From NCBI GenBank assembly GCA_046732855.1, contig JBKPNX010000267.1, positions 1 through 9,351 of the forward strand: a stretch of 9,351 bases of DNA, read 5' to 3'. The notes under the pieces were generated by a model, which saw nothing but the letters and a program-made list of their open reading frames with translations, did no database searches and had not been told where the DNA came from. The position numbers and the translations under genes are program-made. Positions 1-6,279 of the stretch are shown piece after piece (position 1 is the first letter of the stretch; every line of letters starts with the position of its first letter). Source of the stretch: JBKPNX01 sp046732855 (GTDB taxonomy: Bacteria > Pseudomonadota > Alphaproteobacteria > Geminicoccales > Geminicoccaceae).

Positions 1-123
1 GTCGGCGGCACCCTCTATGCCGATGCGCTGTCCAAGCCAGGAGGCCCGGCCGACACCTATCTGAAGATGTTCCAGCACAATGTGCCGCTCTTGAAAGCCG
101 CCATGGCGGCCAACGCGGCCTGA
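1..123 (+). CDS. Metal ABC transporter substrate-binding protein, C-terminal end (ZnuA/TroA-like), partial
   Basis: Frame 1 is open from the window edge to TGA at 121-123 and encodes 40 residues. They include LYADALSKPGGPADTYLKMF followed by QHNVPLLKAAM. The pattern Leu-Tyr-x-Asp-x-Leu-Ser, then a Pro-Gly-Gly-Pro turn and Thr-Tyr-Leu, then a helix with His-Asn, is the usual C-terminal end of cluster A-I (TroA/ZnuA) periplasmic solute-binding proteins. These capture Zn(II) or Mn(II) and pass it to the inner-membrane permease. The metal-ligand region and signal peptide lie outside the window, so the metal cannot be read directly. The downstream neighbours, which include His-rich and Cys-motif proteins, favour zinc. 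The next gene starts 58 bp downstream on the same strand, so one transcript is plausible. Confidence 0.8.
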   Translation, partial: VGGTLYADALSKPGGPADTYLKMFQHNVPLLKAAMAANAA

Positions 124-181
124 CAATCTTTGCACCCATGCCCATCTTCAATCACCCTTAGGGCTAAGGAGAGCCGACCAA

Positions 182-484
182 ATGCGTAGTAATCTCTCCC
201 GGCGGAGCTTGCTCACAGGCTCAGCCGCGATCATTCCTGGCCTCGCTGTGCTCGTGCTGAGCCGCTCGGCAAATGCGTTCTCGACCGAGACGATGGCGCC
301 CCACAGCTCGGTCGGCTTGGCCTTCAGCAAGCGGTGCGGGAGCGACTCCATGCATCCGCTGATCACCGCCCGGCTCGAGGCCGAGCTTGCCAACCGAACC
401 GCAGCCCCGGGAACCACGCTCTCGGAGACTGAGGTCTGCCCCGTGTGCGGCTGCCCGATCACAGTCACCCGTCTCGTGCACTGA
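182..484 (+). CDS. Small Tat-exported protein with C-terminal CPVCGCP cluster, unknown function
   Basis: A 100-residue protein whose ATG follows a good ribosome binding site (AAGGAGAG, ending about 8 nt upstream). The N-terminus has a twin-arginine signal: Ser-Arg-Arg-Ser-Leu-Leu at residues 6-11, a hydrophobic stretch to about residue 28, and Ala-Asn-Ala just before a likely cleavage point near residue 32. This predicts export in folded form, possibly with a cofactor bound. The mature part is only about 68 residues and has four cysteines: one in KRCGS and three in CPVCGC near the C-terminus, which looks like a half zinc knuckle or thiol metal site. I do not recognise the family. Its position between a metal-binding protein and a NicO transporter suggests a periplasmic metal chaperone or metallochaperone-like role, which is inference. 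The opposite strand is also open here, but the start signal and signal peptide support the + strand. Confidence 0.75.
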   Translation: MRSNLSRRSLLTGSAAIIPGLAVLVLSRSANAFSTETMAPHSSVGLAFSKRCGSDSMHPLITARLEAELANRTAAPGTTLSETEVCPVCGCPITVTRLVH

Positions 485-619
485 AATCGGAGCCATCGAC
501 CCGCCATGGGGTACCGGGCGGACGCGCGGCCGTCCCGGGCCCTCCTTTGTTCGACTGCGCCACCGAGAACGCAATCGAGCCTCAGCGCGCTTGCAATCGA
601 AGTGAACTGGGGAGTTGAC

Positions 620-1606
620 ATGATCAAACCGATTCGGCTCGACGGATTCGCCATTCTTCTTCTCATCGGGCTCGGGTTCTACTCGGGGCTCGGGCTATGC
701 GCACCGGCCATGGCCGATCCGTTCACCGGGCGAGATCCACAAACGCCCGCCGCGGCATCCCACGTCGAGCGGGCGCCGGGCCCACTCGCCCTAGTTGGGC
801 GGACGCTGCTGACCTTCCAGCGCGAGACTAACCGCATGATCGCCGAGCATATGCGGGCGATTCGCGACGGCGAGACCTCGGCCCCGTTATTGATCGGCAT
901 GCTGCTGGCCTTCGCCTATGGGGTAGTGCACGCGCTCGGGCCGGGGCACGGCAAGGTGGTCGTCGTGTCATACTTTCTCTCACGCGACGCGCAGATCTTG
1001 CGCGGGTTCCTCATGGGTCTGCAGATCGCCGTGTTCCATGTTCTGTCGGCGGCGGTCATGGTTGCGCTCGCCGATCTCGTGCTGCGTCAGGCGCTCGGCG
1101 GCGCGCCAGGCGAGGTCGCCGGCGTTCGTCTCGCCAGCTATGGCCTGATCGCGCTGATCGGCTGCTCAATGCTGGTTCAGGCGGTGCGGCGCTCGCGTCT
1201 GCGGCGCGCCGGCATCACGGTCGTGGACGAGTGCTGTGCGCACGGCCATGCGCATCGGCATGGGCCGTCCGGCACGCGGATGGGGGCGGGTGAGCGGGCG
1301 CGGCAGGGCGCGCTGTCGCTCGGCGTCGGTCTGGTGCCGTGCACCGGGGCGGTGCTGATCCTGCTGTACGCCATGGCCAATGACATTCTGTTCGCGGGCG
1401 TGGCGCTGGTCGTGGCCATTGCCGCCGGCATGGCGATTACCATGGGCGCACTCGGCGTGCTCAGCATCGTCGCCCGCAACACCGTAGCCGCTCGGGTCGA
1501 AGCGGGTGGGAATGGGCCGGGGCGCCTCGCCATCGCCATGGACTACGCCGGTGCGCTCGCGATAACCGCTCTGGGCGGCGGTTTGTTCTGGGCGACTTTG
1601 CAATAG
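620..1606 (+). CDS. NicO/RcnA-family nickel/cobalt (or zinc) membrane transporter
   Basis: Using the ATG at 620 (preceded by GGGGAG) gives 328 residues. An upstream in-frame ATG at 506 would add 38 residues unlike the family and is unlikely. The N-terminus is a signal-like hydrophobic segment (residues 9-31). The NicO hallmark HALGPGHGK lies at 104-112, inside a transmembrane segment of about residues 88-122. More membrane segments follow at about 127-153 and 171-187. A cytosolic or periplasmic loop at 205-215 is His-rich (CCAHGHAHRHG), and a second hallmark, VGLVPCTGA, lies at 236-244, followed by two or three further helices. Family members move Ni(II) or Co(II), either as exporters (RcnA) or as uptake permeases. 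Sequence alone does not fix direction or metal, and the gene's place in a zinc-type cluster makes zinc possible. The C-terminal end is short and hydrophobic, as usual. Confidence 0.9.
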   Translation: MIKPIRLDGFAILLLIGLGFYSGLGLCAPAMADPFTGRDPQTPAAASHVERAPGPLALVGRTLLTFQRETNRMIAEHMRAIRDGETSAPLLIGMLLAFAYGVVHALGPGHGKVVVVSYFLSRDAQILRGFLMGLQIAVFHVLSAAVMVALADLVLRQALGGAPGEVAGVRLASYGLIALIGCSMLVQAVRRSRLRRAGITVVDECCAHGHAHRHGPSGTRMGAGERARQGALSLGVGLVPCTGAVLILLYAMANDILFAGVALVVAIAAGMAITMGALGVLSIVARNTVAARVEAGGNGPGRLAIAMDYAGALAITALGGGLFWATLQ

Positions 1607-1723
1607 ACGCTTCCGAGTTCGGGATCGGGCAGCCTGAAGTGTTGGACCAGAGTCGACATCAACCGGCAGTATCCGCAACGCCAAGTCCTGCGACATCGGG
1701 CCAAGAACTGATCTGCACAGCGG

Positions 1724-2437
1724 ATGATCAGCGTGGAACCGTTGGCCTCGACCAAGGTGCTACCGTCTGCCGCCGATCGTGCCCCCGCGGTGCAGCCGAT
1801 CTTGGTGCTGGACGGCCTCGCCCGGGCCTACGACGCGCGCACGGTCGTGGCGATCCCGTCATGGACGGTCGCCGCTGGCCAGCACAGCCTGATCCTCGGC
1901 CCATCGGGCTCCGGCAAGAGCACCCTGCTGCACCTCATCGCCGGCCTGCTGCGCCCGAGCACCGGCCGCGTCCTGGTCGCGGGGCGGGATCTGGCGGCGC
2001 TGACGACGGCTGAGCTGGATGCCTTTCGCGGAAGGACGATCGGGATTGTGCTGCAACGCCTGCATCTCATTCCGGCGCTCACCGTGCGGGACAACCTTCG
2101 GCTCGCCCGCACACTTGCTCGTCTGCCGCCGGCCGCGGTGCGCATCAATGCGCTGATCGCGGACCTCGGGCTCAGCGCTCTGGCCGGGGCGCGCCCGAGC
2201 CGGCTAAGCCAGGGTGAGGCGCAACGCGTCGCGATCGCCCGCGCGGTGGTCAACCGGCCCGCGCTGATCCTGGCCGACGAGCCGACCTCCGCACTCGACG
2301 ACGCGAACTGCGAGACGGTGCTCGCGCTGCTGCGCGCTCAGGCGGAGGCATCCGGCGCCACGCTCGTCATCGCAACACACGACGCCCGCGTGAAGCCCTT
2401 CTTCGGGCATCGTCTCGAGCTGCCGGCCCAGCCATGA
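1724..2437 (+). CDS. ABC transporter ATP-binding protein, LolD/MacB type
   Basis: A 237-residue nucleotide-binding subunit. Walker A is GPSGSGKST at 59-67, the Q-loop glutamine is at 111 (LQRLHLIP), the signature is LSQGE at 161-165, Walker B is LILADE at 181-186 followed by PTSALD, and the switch histidine is H219 (ATHD). The Q-loop context and the short length match the LolD/MacB/FtsE group, which powers work on the periplasmic side rather than classical substrate import. The first 25 residues before the core domain are not family-like, and no strong ribosome binding site precedes 1724, so the true start may be a GTG or TTG slightly downstream. It overlaps the permease gene by 4 bp (ATGA), a sign of translational coupling, and pairs with it functionally. 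A 117-bp gap separates it from the NicO gene. Confidence 0.92.
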   Translation: MISVEPLASTKVLPSAADRAPAVQPILVLDGLARAYDARTVVAIPSWTVAAGQHSLILGPSGSGKSTLLHLIAGLLRPSTGRVLVAGRDLAALTTAELDAFRGRTIGIVLQRLHLIPALTVRDNLRLARTLARLPPAAVRINALIADLGLSALAGARPSRLSQGEAQRVAIARAVVNRPALILADEPTSALDDANCETVLALLRAQAEASGATLVIATHDARVKPFFGHRLELPAQP

Positions 2438-3729
2438 GCCTGTTCGGCCTCAGCCTCGCCTATATTCGCGCTCGGGCGCTCAACGCCGCGCTCAATCTGG
2501 CGCTGCTCGCGCTCGGCGTTGCCATGATCGTGCTGCTGCTGCTCTTCAGTGCGCAACTCGAGGACCGCCTCACCCGGGATGCCCGTGGCATCGACCTCGT
2601 GATCGGCAGCAAGGGCAGTCCCCTGCAGCTCATCCTGTCCAGCATCTATCACGTCGATTTTCCGACAGGGAACATTCCGCTGGCCGAGGCCGAGCGCTGG
2701 GCGGAGCACCCCCTCGTCGCGGAAGCCATTCCGTTGGCGATGGGCGACAGTCTGGCGGGCTTTCGCATCATCGGCACCGAGCATGCGTATTCCCAGCACT
2801 ATGGCGGCGAGCTGGCCGCAGGCCGGTTGTGGGAGGCCCCGTTCGAAGCGACGCTCGGCGCGCTCGTCGCGGCCCAGACGGGGTTGGGTGTGGGCGATCA
2901 CTTCGTCGGCAGTCACGGCCTCGCTCCCGGGGGCCCGGAGCACGGCGAGCATCCCTATACCGTGGTCGGCGTGCTCAAGCCGACCGCGAGCGTCATCGAT
3001 CGGGTGGTTCTCACCCCAGTCGAGAGCGTCTGGCTGGTCCATGGTATGGAATCCCACGAGCATCACGACGAAGCGGGCCAGGACGAGCACGCTACCGAGC
3101 ACGACGACCAGAATGAGGAGCACGCGGGCGCGCCGAACGACGAGCCTGCGCCTGGTGCGGTTGGCCATGACACCGATCGACCGCTCGAGATCACATCGCT
3201 TCTCGTGCGCTACAAGTCGCCGGTCGCCGCGGTTCAGTTGCCGCTCCTGGTGAACCGCGAGAGCGCGCTACAGGCGGCGTCGCCGGCGTTCGAGACGGCG
3301 CGTCTGTTGTCGCTGGTCGGGATCGGCGTCGATACGCTGCGCGGCCTCGGCCTGCTGCTGATCGCCACGGCCGGGCTGAGCGTGTTCATTGCGCTCTCGA
3401 ATGCGATGCAGGAGCGGCGCTACGATCTCGCCGTGATGCGCACGCTCGGGGCGTCACGCGCCCAGCTGTTCACGCAGCCGCTGCTCGAAGCGCTGCTGCT
3501 CGCCGGTGCGGGCGCCCTGATCGGCATTGCGCTGGGCCATGCCGTCGCCGAGGCGGTCGGCCATTTCCTCCCCGAAGGGCGGAACATGGGCCTGAGCGGC
3601 CTTACTTGGCTGCCGCAGGAGCTCTACGTCCTGATCCTGGCCATGCTGGTCGGCCTCGTCGCCGCCCTGCTGCCGGCGATCCAAGCTTACCGAACGGACA
3701 TTGCCGCGGTGCTGGCGGCGCGCGTGTAA
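2434..3729 (+). CDS. ABC transporter permease, FtsX/MacB-like, with His-rich periplasmic insert
   Basis: A 431-residue membrane subunit with the MacB/LolE plan: one helix near the N-terminus (about 13-36), a large extracytoplasmic domain (about 37-290), and three helices near the C-terminus (about 302-325, 350-372, 395-422). The cytoplasmic coupling segment reads MQERRYDLAVMRTLGAS, the usual FtsX-domain motif before the second helix. The unusual part is an acidic, histidine-rich insert at about 203-249, with His at 203, 208, 210, 211, 219, 223, 230 and 245 among many Asp and Glu. A shorter His-bearing stretch (HGLAPGGPEHGEH) precedes it. Such loops commonly bind Zn(II) or related metals, so this permease probably senses or handles metal in the periplasm. 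It starts inside the ATPase gene's last codons and is followed after 44 bp by the DUF3299 gene. Similar trios are zinc-starvation induced in Pseudomonas and Vibrio, as known from the literature. Confidence 0.9.
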   Translation: MSLFGLSLAYIRARALNAALNLALLALGVAMIVLLLLFSAQLEDRLTRDARGIDLVIGSKGSPLQLILSSIYHVDFPTGNIPLAEAERWAEHPLVAEAIPLAMGDSLAGFRIIGTEHAYSQHYGGELAAGRLWEAPFEATLGALVAAQTGLGVGDHFVGSHGLAPGGPEHGEHPYTVVGVLKPTASVIDRVVLTPVESVWLVHGMESHEHHDEAGQDEHATEHDDQNEEHAGAPNDEPAPGAVGHDTDRPLEITSLLVRYKSPVAAVQLPLLVNRESALQAASPAFETARLLSLVGIGVDTLRGLGLLLIATAGLSVFIALSNAMQERRYDLAVMRTLGASRAQLFTQPLLEALLLAGAGALIGIALGHAVAEAVGHFLPEGRNMGLSGLTWLPQELYVLILAMLVGLVAALLPAIQAYRTDIAAVLAARV

Positions 3730-3773
3730 ATCTCTACACTGGAACCTACGGCATCGCAGCGGGAGAGGGCACC

Positions 3774-4367
3774 ATGCGCAAGACACGATCGTCCGGTTTG
3801 GCTTCCGCGCTCCTTGGGATGAGCATGATGGCCTGGACTGGAAGCTCCGGGGCGTTCAGTCAGGAGCCGCTGCAGCAGTCCGGCCTGATCGATCCGAGCC
3901 AGATCCCGCAGGTCCACAACACCTTATATAAGGTGCCCGAGGGGGTCGTCGGCTGGGATACGCTCGGCAACCTGCAAGTCACGTCGGAAGCGGTTGCGCC
4001 CCTGCAGGCGATCTTCCACACGGATTACAGCCCCGAGGTCAAGGCACTCGACGGCGAGGAGGTGAAGCTTATGGGCTTCATCTACCCGCTCGAGGGCGGC
4101 TTGAAACATGAGCATTTCCTGCTCACCGCCTGGCCGCCGACCTGCCCGTTCTGCCTACCTGCCGGGCCGTCACAAATGGTCGAAGTGTTCTGCAAGGATC
4201 CGATCGAGTTCAGTGACGGCGCGATCGTGTTGGCCGGCACATTCGAGACTCTCAAAGACGACCCCTCAGGTATGTACTACCGTGTGAGGGGAGCCGAGTT
4301 GGTCGAACGGCACGACGACATCCGTTGGACCGGCCAGCTGCCGCAGCAGCCGAAGGCAACCCAATAA
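3774..4367 (+). CDS. Periplasmic DUF3299 protein with CPFC motif, zinc-module partner
   Basis: The ATG at 3774 follows GGGAGAGGG and begins a signal peptide (basic MRKTRSS, hydrophobic to about residue 27, likely cut near Ala-Phe-Ser|Gln at 29/30). The reading frame is open further upstream, but that part overlaps the permease and has no signal. The mature protein is about 168 residues. Its core reads KLMGFIYPLEGG, then KHEHFLLTAW with His112 and His114, then PPTCPFCLPAGPSQMVEVFC with Cys124, Cys127 and Cys140. This matches my memory of the DUF3299 family, including the Pseudomonas PA4066-type protein beside the same kind of ABC pair. The His and Cys set could form a metal site, or the CxxC could be redox-active; its function is not established. 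There is no lipobox, so it is predicted to be soluble in the periplasm. It closes the + strand cluster. Confidence 0.85.
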   Translation: MRKTRSSGLASALLGMSMMAWTGSSGAFSQEPLQQSGLIDPSQIPQVHNTLYKVPEGVVGWDTLGNLQVTSEAVAPLQAIFHTDYSPEVKALDGEEVKLMGFIYPLEGGLKHEHFLLTAWPPTCPFCLPAGPSQMVEVFCKDPIEFSDGAIVLAGTFETLKDDPSGMYYRVRGAELVERHDDIRWTGQLPQQPKATQ

Positions 4368-4395
4368 GAAAGGAGCCGGCCCGCAGGCCGGCTCC
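4363..4395 (-). terminator. Rho-independent terminator for the cyclase-family gene, possibly bidirectional
   Basis: A perfect 10-bp inverted repeat (GGAGCCGGCC / GGCCGGCTCC) with a 4-nt CGCA loop spans 4372-4395. Read on the minus strand it is followed by TTTCTTATT, a fair U-tract, 24 nt after the stop of the minus-strand gene ending at 4419. On the plus strand it lies 4 nt after the DUF3299 stop, but only a mixed sequence follows, so termination there would be weaker. The TAA of the plus-strand gene forms part of the minus-strand T-tract. Confidence 0.85.
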
Positions 4396-4418
4396 AGACA
4401 CCGGGCAGCGCCAGGTGT

Positions 4419-5492
4419 TTAGTACAGGGCTATCGGATTGCCGGGCGAACCGGTCGCCCCAACCATCTTGAGCGGCGCCCAGACGTACAGGAACTCATAA
4501 ACCCCGTCCTCGAGCAGCGGCGAGAAGTCGAGGTTCTCGATGTTCCAGATGCCGTGCCGGGTCTGCATCTCGGTGTGGCAGGGCACGGCCTCGCCCTCGA
4601 TCTCGCCGACCGGCTGGGCGTCGTTGGCCGACGTGTCGCCGCCGGTCAGGATGATCTTCTGCTCGGCCATGTACTCGCAGGCGGAGCGACCGAAGCCGGG
4701 CTCGCCGGAGGTGAACTCCTTGGTGTGCGCGGCCTTTTCCTCGGGCGAGAGATTCGGCCAGTCGGAGTTCTTCCACAGGTCGCCGTGACCCGTGTACAGG
4801 AACACGCAGTCGCCCTCGCCGATCGGATCCAACCCCTGAGCTTCGACGATTTTCTTGAGGTCATCGGCGGTGACGATGCCCGGGCTGTCGGTCGACTTCG
4901 GGACCGGCAGCCGGTCGACACCTCTGTACTTCGCAGCATTGAGCAGCACGCCACGGCAGACGAACCCCTTTTCCGCGACGAACTCGACGCCGAGATCGCC
5001 CATCCCGACCACCGTGTTACCCGGGCCACGCTTGTAGGCCTTCTCGCGATCGCGGCCGTTGTAAAAGAGGTCGCCCTTGGAGGTCCGCACGCCGATGTGG
5101 CCGGGACCGTCGAACTGAGTACCGACCTGGCCGATCTCAGTGTCGACGAACTCGTCGTGGAACACGAGCTTGTTGCTACCGAACGGCCCCCCGGTCGGGG
5201 TTCCTGGAATGATCATTCGATAGGATCGCCAGGGAATCAGCGGCATGTCGGCGACATACAGCTTGCCGAGAGTGGCCACCTTACCCTGCTTCACCAGCTT
5301 TAGATTCTCGAGCACCATCTCAGGGGTCGTGCGGTTTGGCGCACCGACCTTGTCGTCGGGGCCCCACTCGCTCGGCCACCAGTTTTCCTGTAACGGCTTG
5401 TCGTTGAAGTCCTGGGCGGCAACGCCGAGCGCGAGACCGACACACAAGCCACCTGCCGCTCCGGCCATCGTCGCAGCTTTCATGATCGACAT
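4419..5492 (-). CDS. Secreted cyclase-family hydrolase (PF04199, kynurenine formamidase-like)
   Basis: A 357-residue protein with a very strong ribosome binding site (GGGAGGGAG at 5497-5505, 4 nt before the ATG). A signal peptide covers about residues 1-26 (Gly/Ala-rich hydrophobic core, then AAQDFND). The family's metal-binding signature HxGTHxDxPxH appears as GTQFDGPGH at 124-132, so the middle His is Gln while Asp128 and His132 remain. Near the C-terminus CHTEMQTRH and GIWNIENLD supply His306 and Glu319, matching the family's second His and its catalytic Glu. The Gln variant occurs in a distinct, longer branch of cyclase-family proteins, so the substrate is unlikely to be N-formylkynurenine; it may be a lactone, amide or other cyclic compound. 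The gene converges on the metal cluster and ends at a strong terminator, so it is a separate unit with its own promoter upstream of 5510. Confidence 0.88.
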   Translation of the reverse strand: MSIMKAATMAGAAGGLCVGLALGVAAQDFNDKPLQENWWPSEWGPDDKVGAPNRTTPEMVLENLKLVKQGKVATLGKLYVADMPLIPWRSYRMIIPGTPTGGPFGSNKLVFHDEFVDTEIGQVGTQFDGPGHIGVRTSKGDLFYNGRDREKAYKRGPGNTVVGMGDLGVEFVAEKGFVCRGVLLNAAKYRGVDRLPVPKSTDSPGIVTADDLKKIVEAQGLDPIGEGDCVFLYTGHGDLWKNSDWPNLSPEEKAAHTKEFTSGEPGFGRSACEYMAEQKIILTGGDTSANDAQPVGEIEGEAVPCHTEMQTRHGIWNIENLDFSPLLEDGVYEFLYVWAPLKMVGATGSPGNPIALY

Positions 5493-5601
5493 CGAACTCC
5501 CTCCCTGCTTAGTAGTGGCACGGTCGACCCCGATCGTCCCACGGAATGCAGTGATACCTCCCGCGTCGACAGCGGGAAAGTGCCATCACACGGTCAGTAC
5601 G

Positions 5602-5760
5602 CCGTCTCGACGGCAGTCCGGTGAGATCAATCACCACGATGGCGGTCGCGGCGTCTATTTCGAGGTTCCCGATGGTCACCTACTGGAGGTGATCACCCGG
5701 CCTGACGGCAGCGGCGGCTGGAACCGTAGCCGTCAGCACCTGCAGGCGGCGCCGGCTTGA
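5602..5760 (+). pseudogene. VOC/glyoxalase-family gene remnant, C-terminal end only
   Basis: The frame ending in TGA at 5758-5760 encodes GEINHHDGGRGVYFEVPDGH followed by LLEVITRP. This is the last beta-strand region of VOC (glyoxalase/bleomycin-resistance/dioxygenase) proteins, whose usual pattern is GRGVYFxDPDGHxLEIIT with the Glu as a metal ligand. Only about 50 of the usual 120-150 residues are recognisable. Upstream of about 5602 the similarity stops and no start codon or ribosome binding site makes sense, so the 5' part has been lost, probably by deletion or insertion between this stub and the cyclase-family gene. The tail after TRPDGSGG is family-like. Confidence 0.75.
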
Positions 5761-5777
5761 GATAGCGGAACGTCCGG

Positions 5778-5896
5778 GGACGGCACCAGCGGTGACGAGA
5801 ACGCGGGTGGTATGGCGGGATCGCGGCGCACCACGACGTTGATATTACTGCCTGCTCGAGGTCCGATCGAAGACCGTCTTTCAGGCCGTGCACCGG
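5778..5896. repeat. Diverged direct repeat, copy A (about 119 bp)
   Basis: It matches copy B at 6122-6246 in the same orientation. Identical blocks are GACGAGAACGCGGGT (5794-5808), TCGCGGCGCACCACGA (5821-5836) and CTGCTCGAGGTCC (5852-5864), with small indels between them, and both copies end in CACCGG. Read on the minus strand a piece encodes NINVVVRRDPAIPPAFSS, similar to what copy B encodes, so both may be remnants of one former coding sequence. I do not recognise the family. Confidence 0.8.
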
Positions 5897-5925
5897 CATG
5901 CCGGCCGTCAACTCGGAGAATCGCC

Positions 5926-5973
5926 TTTTTTACACAAATTTTGTAGATAATATGTTATTCTAAGTTATTGAAA
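5926..5973. other. AT-rich island with two dyads
   Basis: A 48-bp stretch of very low GC inside a GC-rich region. It contains a perfect odd dyad ACAAA-T-TTTGT (5934-5944) and a looser one, GATAA-TATG-TTATTC (5946-5960). TTTACA (5928-5933) and TATGTT 16 nt later could form a weak sigma-70 promoter, but no gene follows on the plus strand. It lies just beyond the 3' end of the group II intron remnant, so it is probably part of the old 3' exon or of a mobile-element end. It could be an operator, a promoter or a recombination site; nothing here decides. Confidence 0.5.
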
Positions 5974-6001
5974 TCCCACGCTGAGAGGGTTTGACGACAG
6001 T

Positions 6002-6077
6002 GTCGGGTAGCCGGCCGGCCTTGCGGCCGCCCAGCCCCCCTTAGAACCGAACGTGCAGATTGCTCCGCATATGACTC
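6002..6077 (-). mobile_element. Group II intron 3'-end remnant (domains V and VI)
   Basis: Read on the minus strand, 6077-6044 is a 34-nt segment with the layout of domain V: GAGTCATATGCGGA, loop GCAA, then TCTGCACGTTCGGTTC. It has the typical 34-nt length, the 2-nt CG bulge and the closing CGGTTC. Two pairs in the lower stem are broken and the catalytic AGC triad reads AGT, which suggests decay. After a TAA linker comes domain VI, 6040 to 6002: GGGGGGC, a GC-rich stem around a GCAA loop, then CTACCCGAC. The A at 6008 is the expected bulged branch point, 7 nt from the predicted 3' end at 6002. Domains I-IV and the reverse transcriptase are absent; copy B of a local repeat begins within about 45 nt upstream. 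A splicing-competent intron is therefore ruled out here. Confidence 0.8.
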
Positions 6078-6121
6078 GAGCATCGGCCAGCGCATGCGAG
6101 GTCGATCGCGGGGACCGTCCT

Positions 6122-6246
6122 GGACGGCACCTGCGGTCGACGAGAACGCGGGTCGTATCTCCCGTGGCGGGTCGCGGCGCACCACGATGTTGGTGTTGCC
6201 GCGCTGCTCGAGGTCCGGATCGGCGACTATCTTGCACGCGCACCGG
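6122..6246. repeat. Diverged direct repeat, copy B (about 125 bp)
   Basis: Partner of copy A at 5778-5896, with identical blocks at 6139-6153, 6172-6187 and 6204-6216. Relative to copy A it has a 6-7 bp insertion (about 6159-6165) and a few single-base indels. It sits between the broken adenylate cyclase fragment and the group II intron remnant, whereas copy A lies on the other side of the intron. On the minus strand one frame reads ADPDLEQRGNTNIVVRRDPP. No family was recognised. Confidence 0.8.
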
Positions 6247-6279
6247 ACCGCCGACCTCTCGGGCATCTTGGAGAACGTA

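Noticed and set aside
520..550. Possible attenuator hairpin (GGACG-CGCGGC-CGTCC followed by CTCCTTTGTT) before the NicO gene
   Set aside because: The stem is only 5 bp with a weak T-rich tail, too little to call in GC-rich DNA.
506..619. In-frame N-terminal extension of the NicO gene from an ATG at 506
   Set aside because: No ribosome binding site, no similarity to the family, and the extension would bury the signal-like N-terminus that begins at the ATG at 620.
1543..1755. Minus-strand open frame with several Cys across the NicO-ATPase gap
   Set aside because: It overlaps the end of the NicO gene, has no start signal and no recognisable family pattern; probably a chance GC-rich frame.
2338..3168. 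Long minus-strand open frame opposite the ABC permease
   Set aside because: It mirrors the third-position GC bias of the real permease gene and has no domain or start signal.
4554..5303. Long plus-strand open frame opposite the cyclase-family gene
   Set aside because: The minus-strand gene has a strong ribosome binding site, a signal peptide and family motifs; the plus frame has none.
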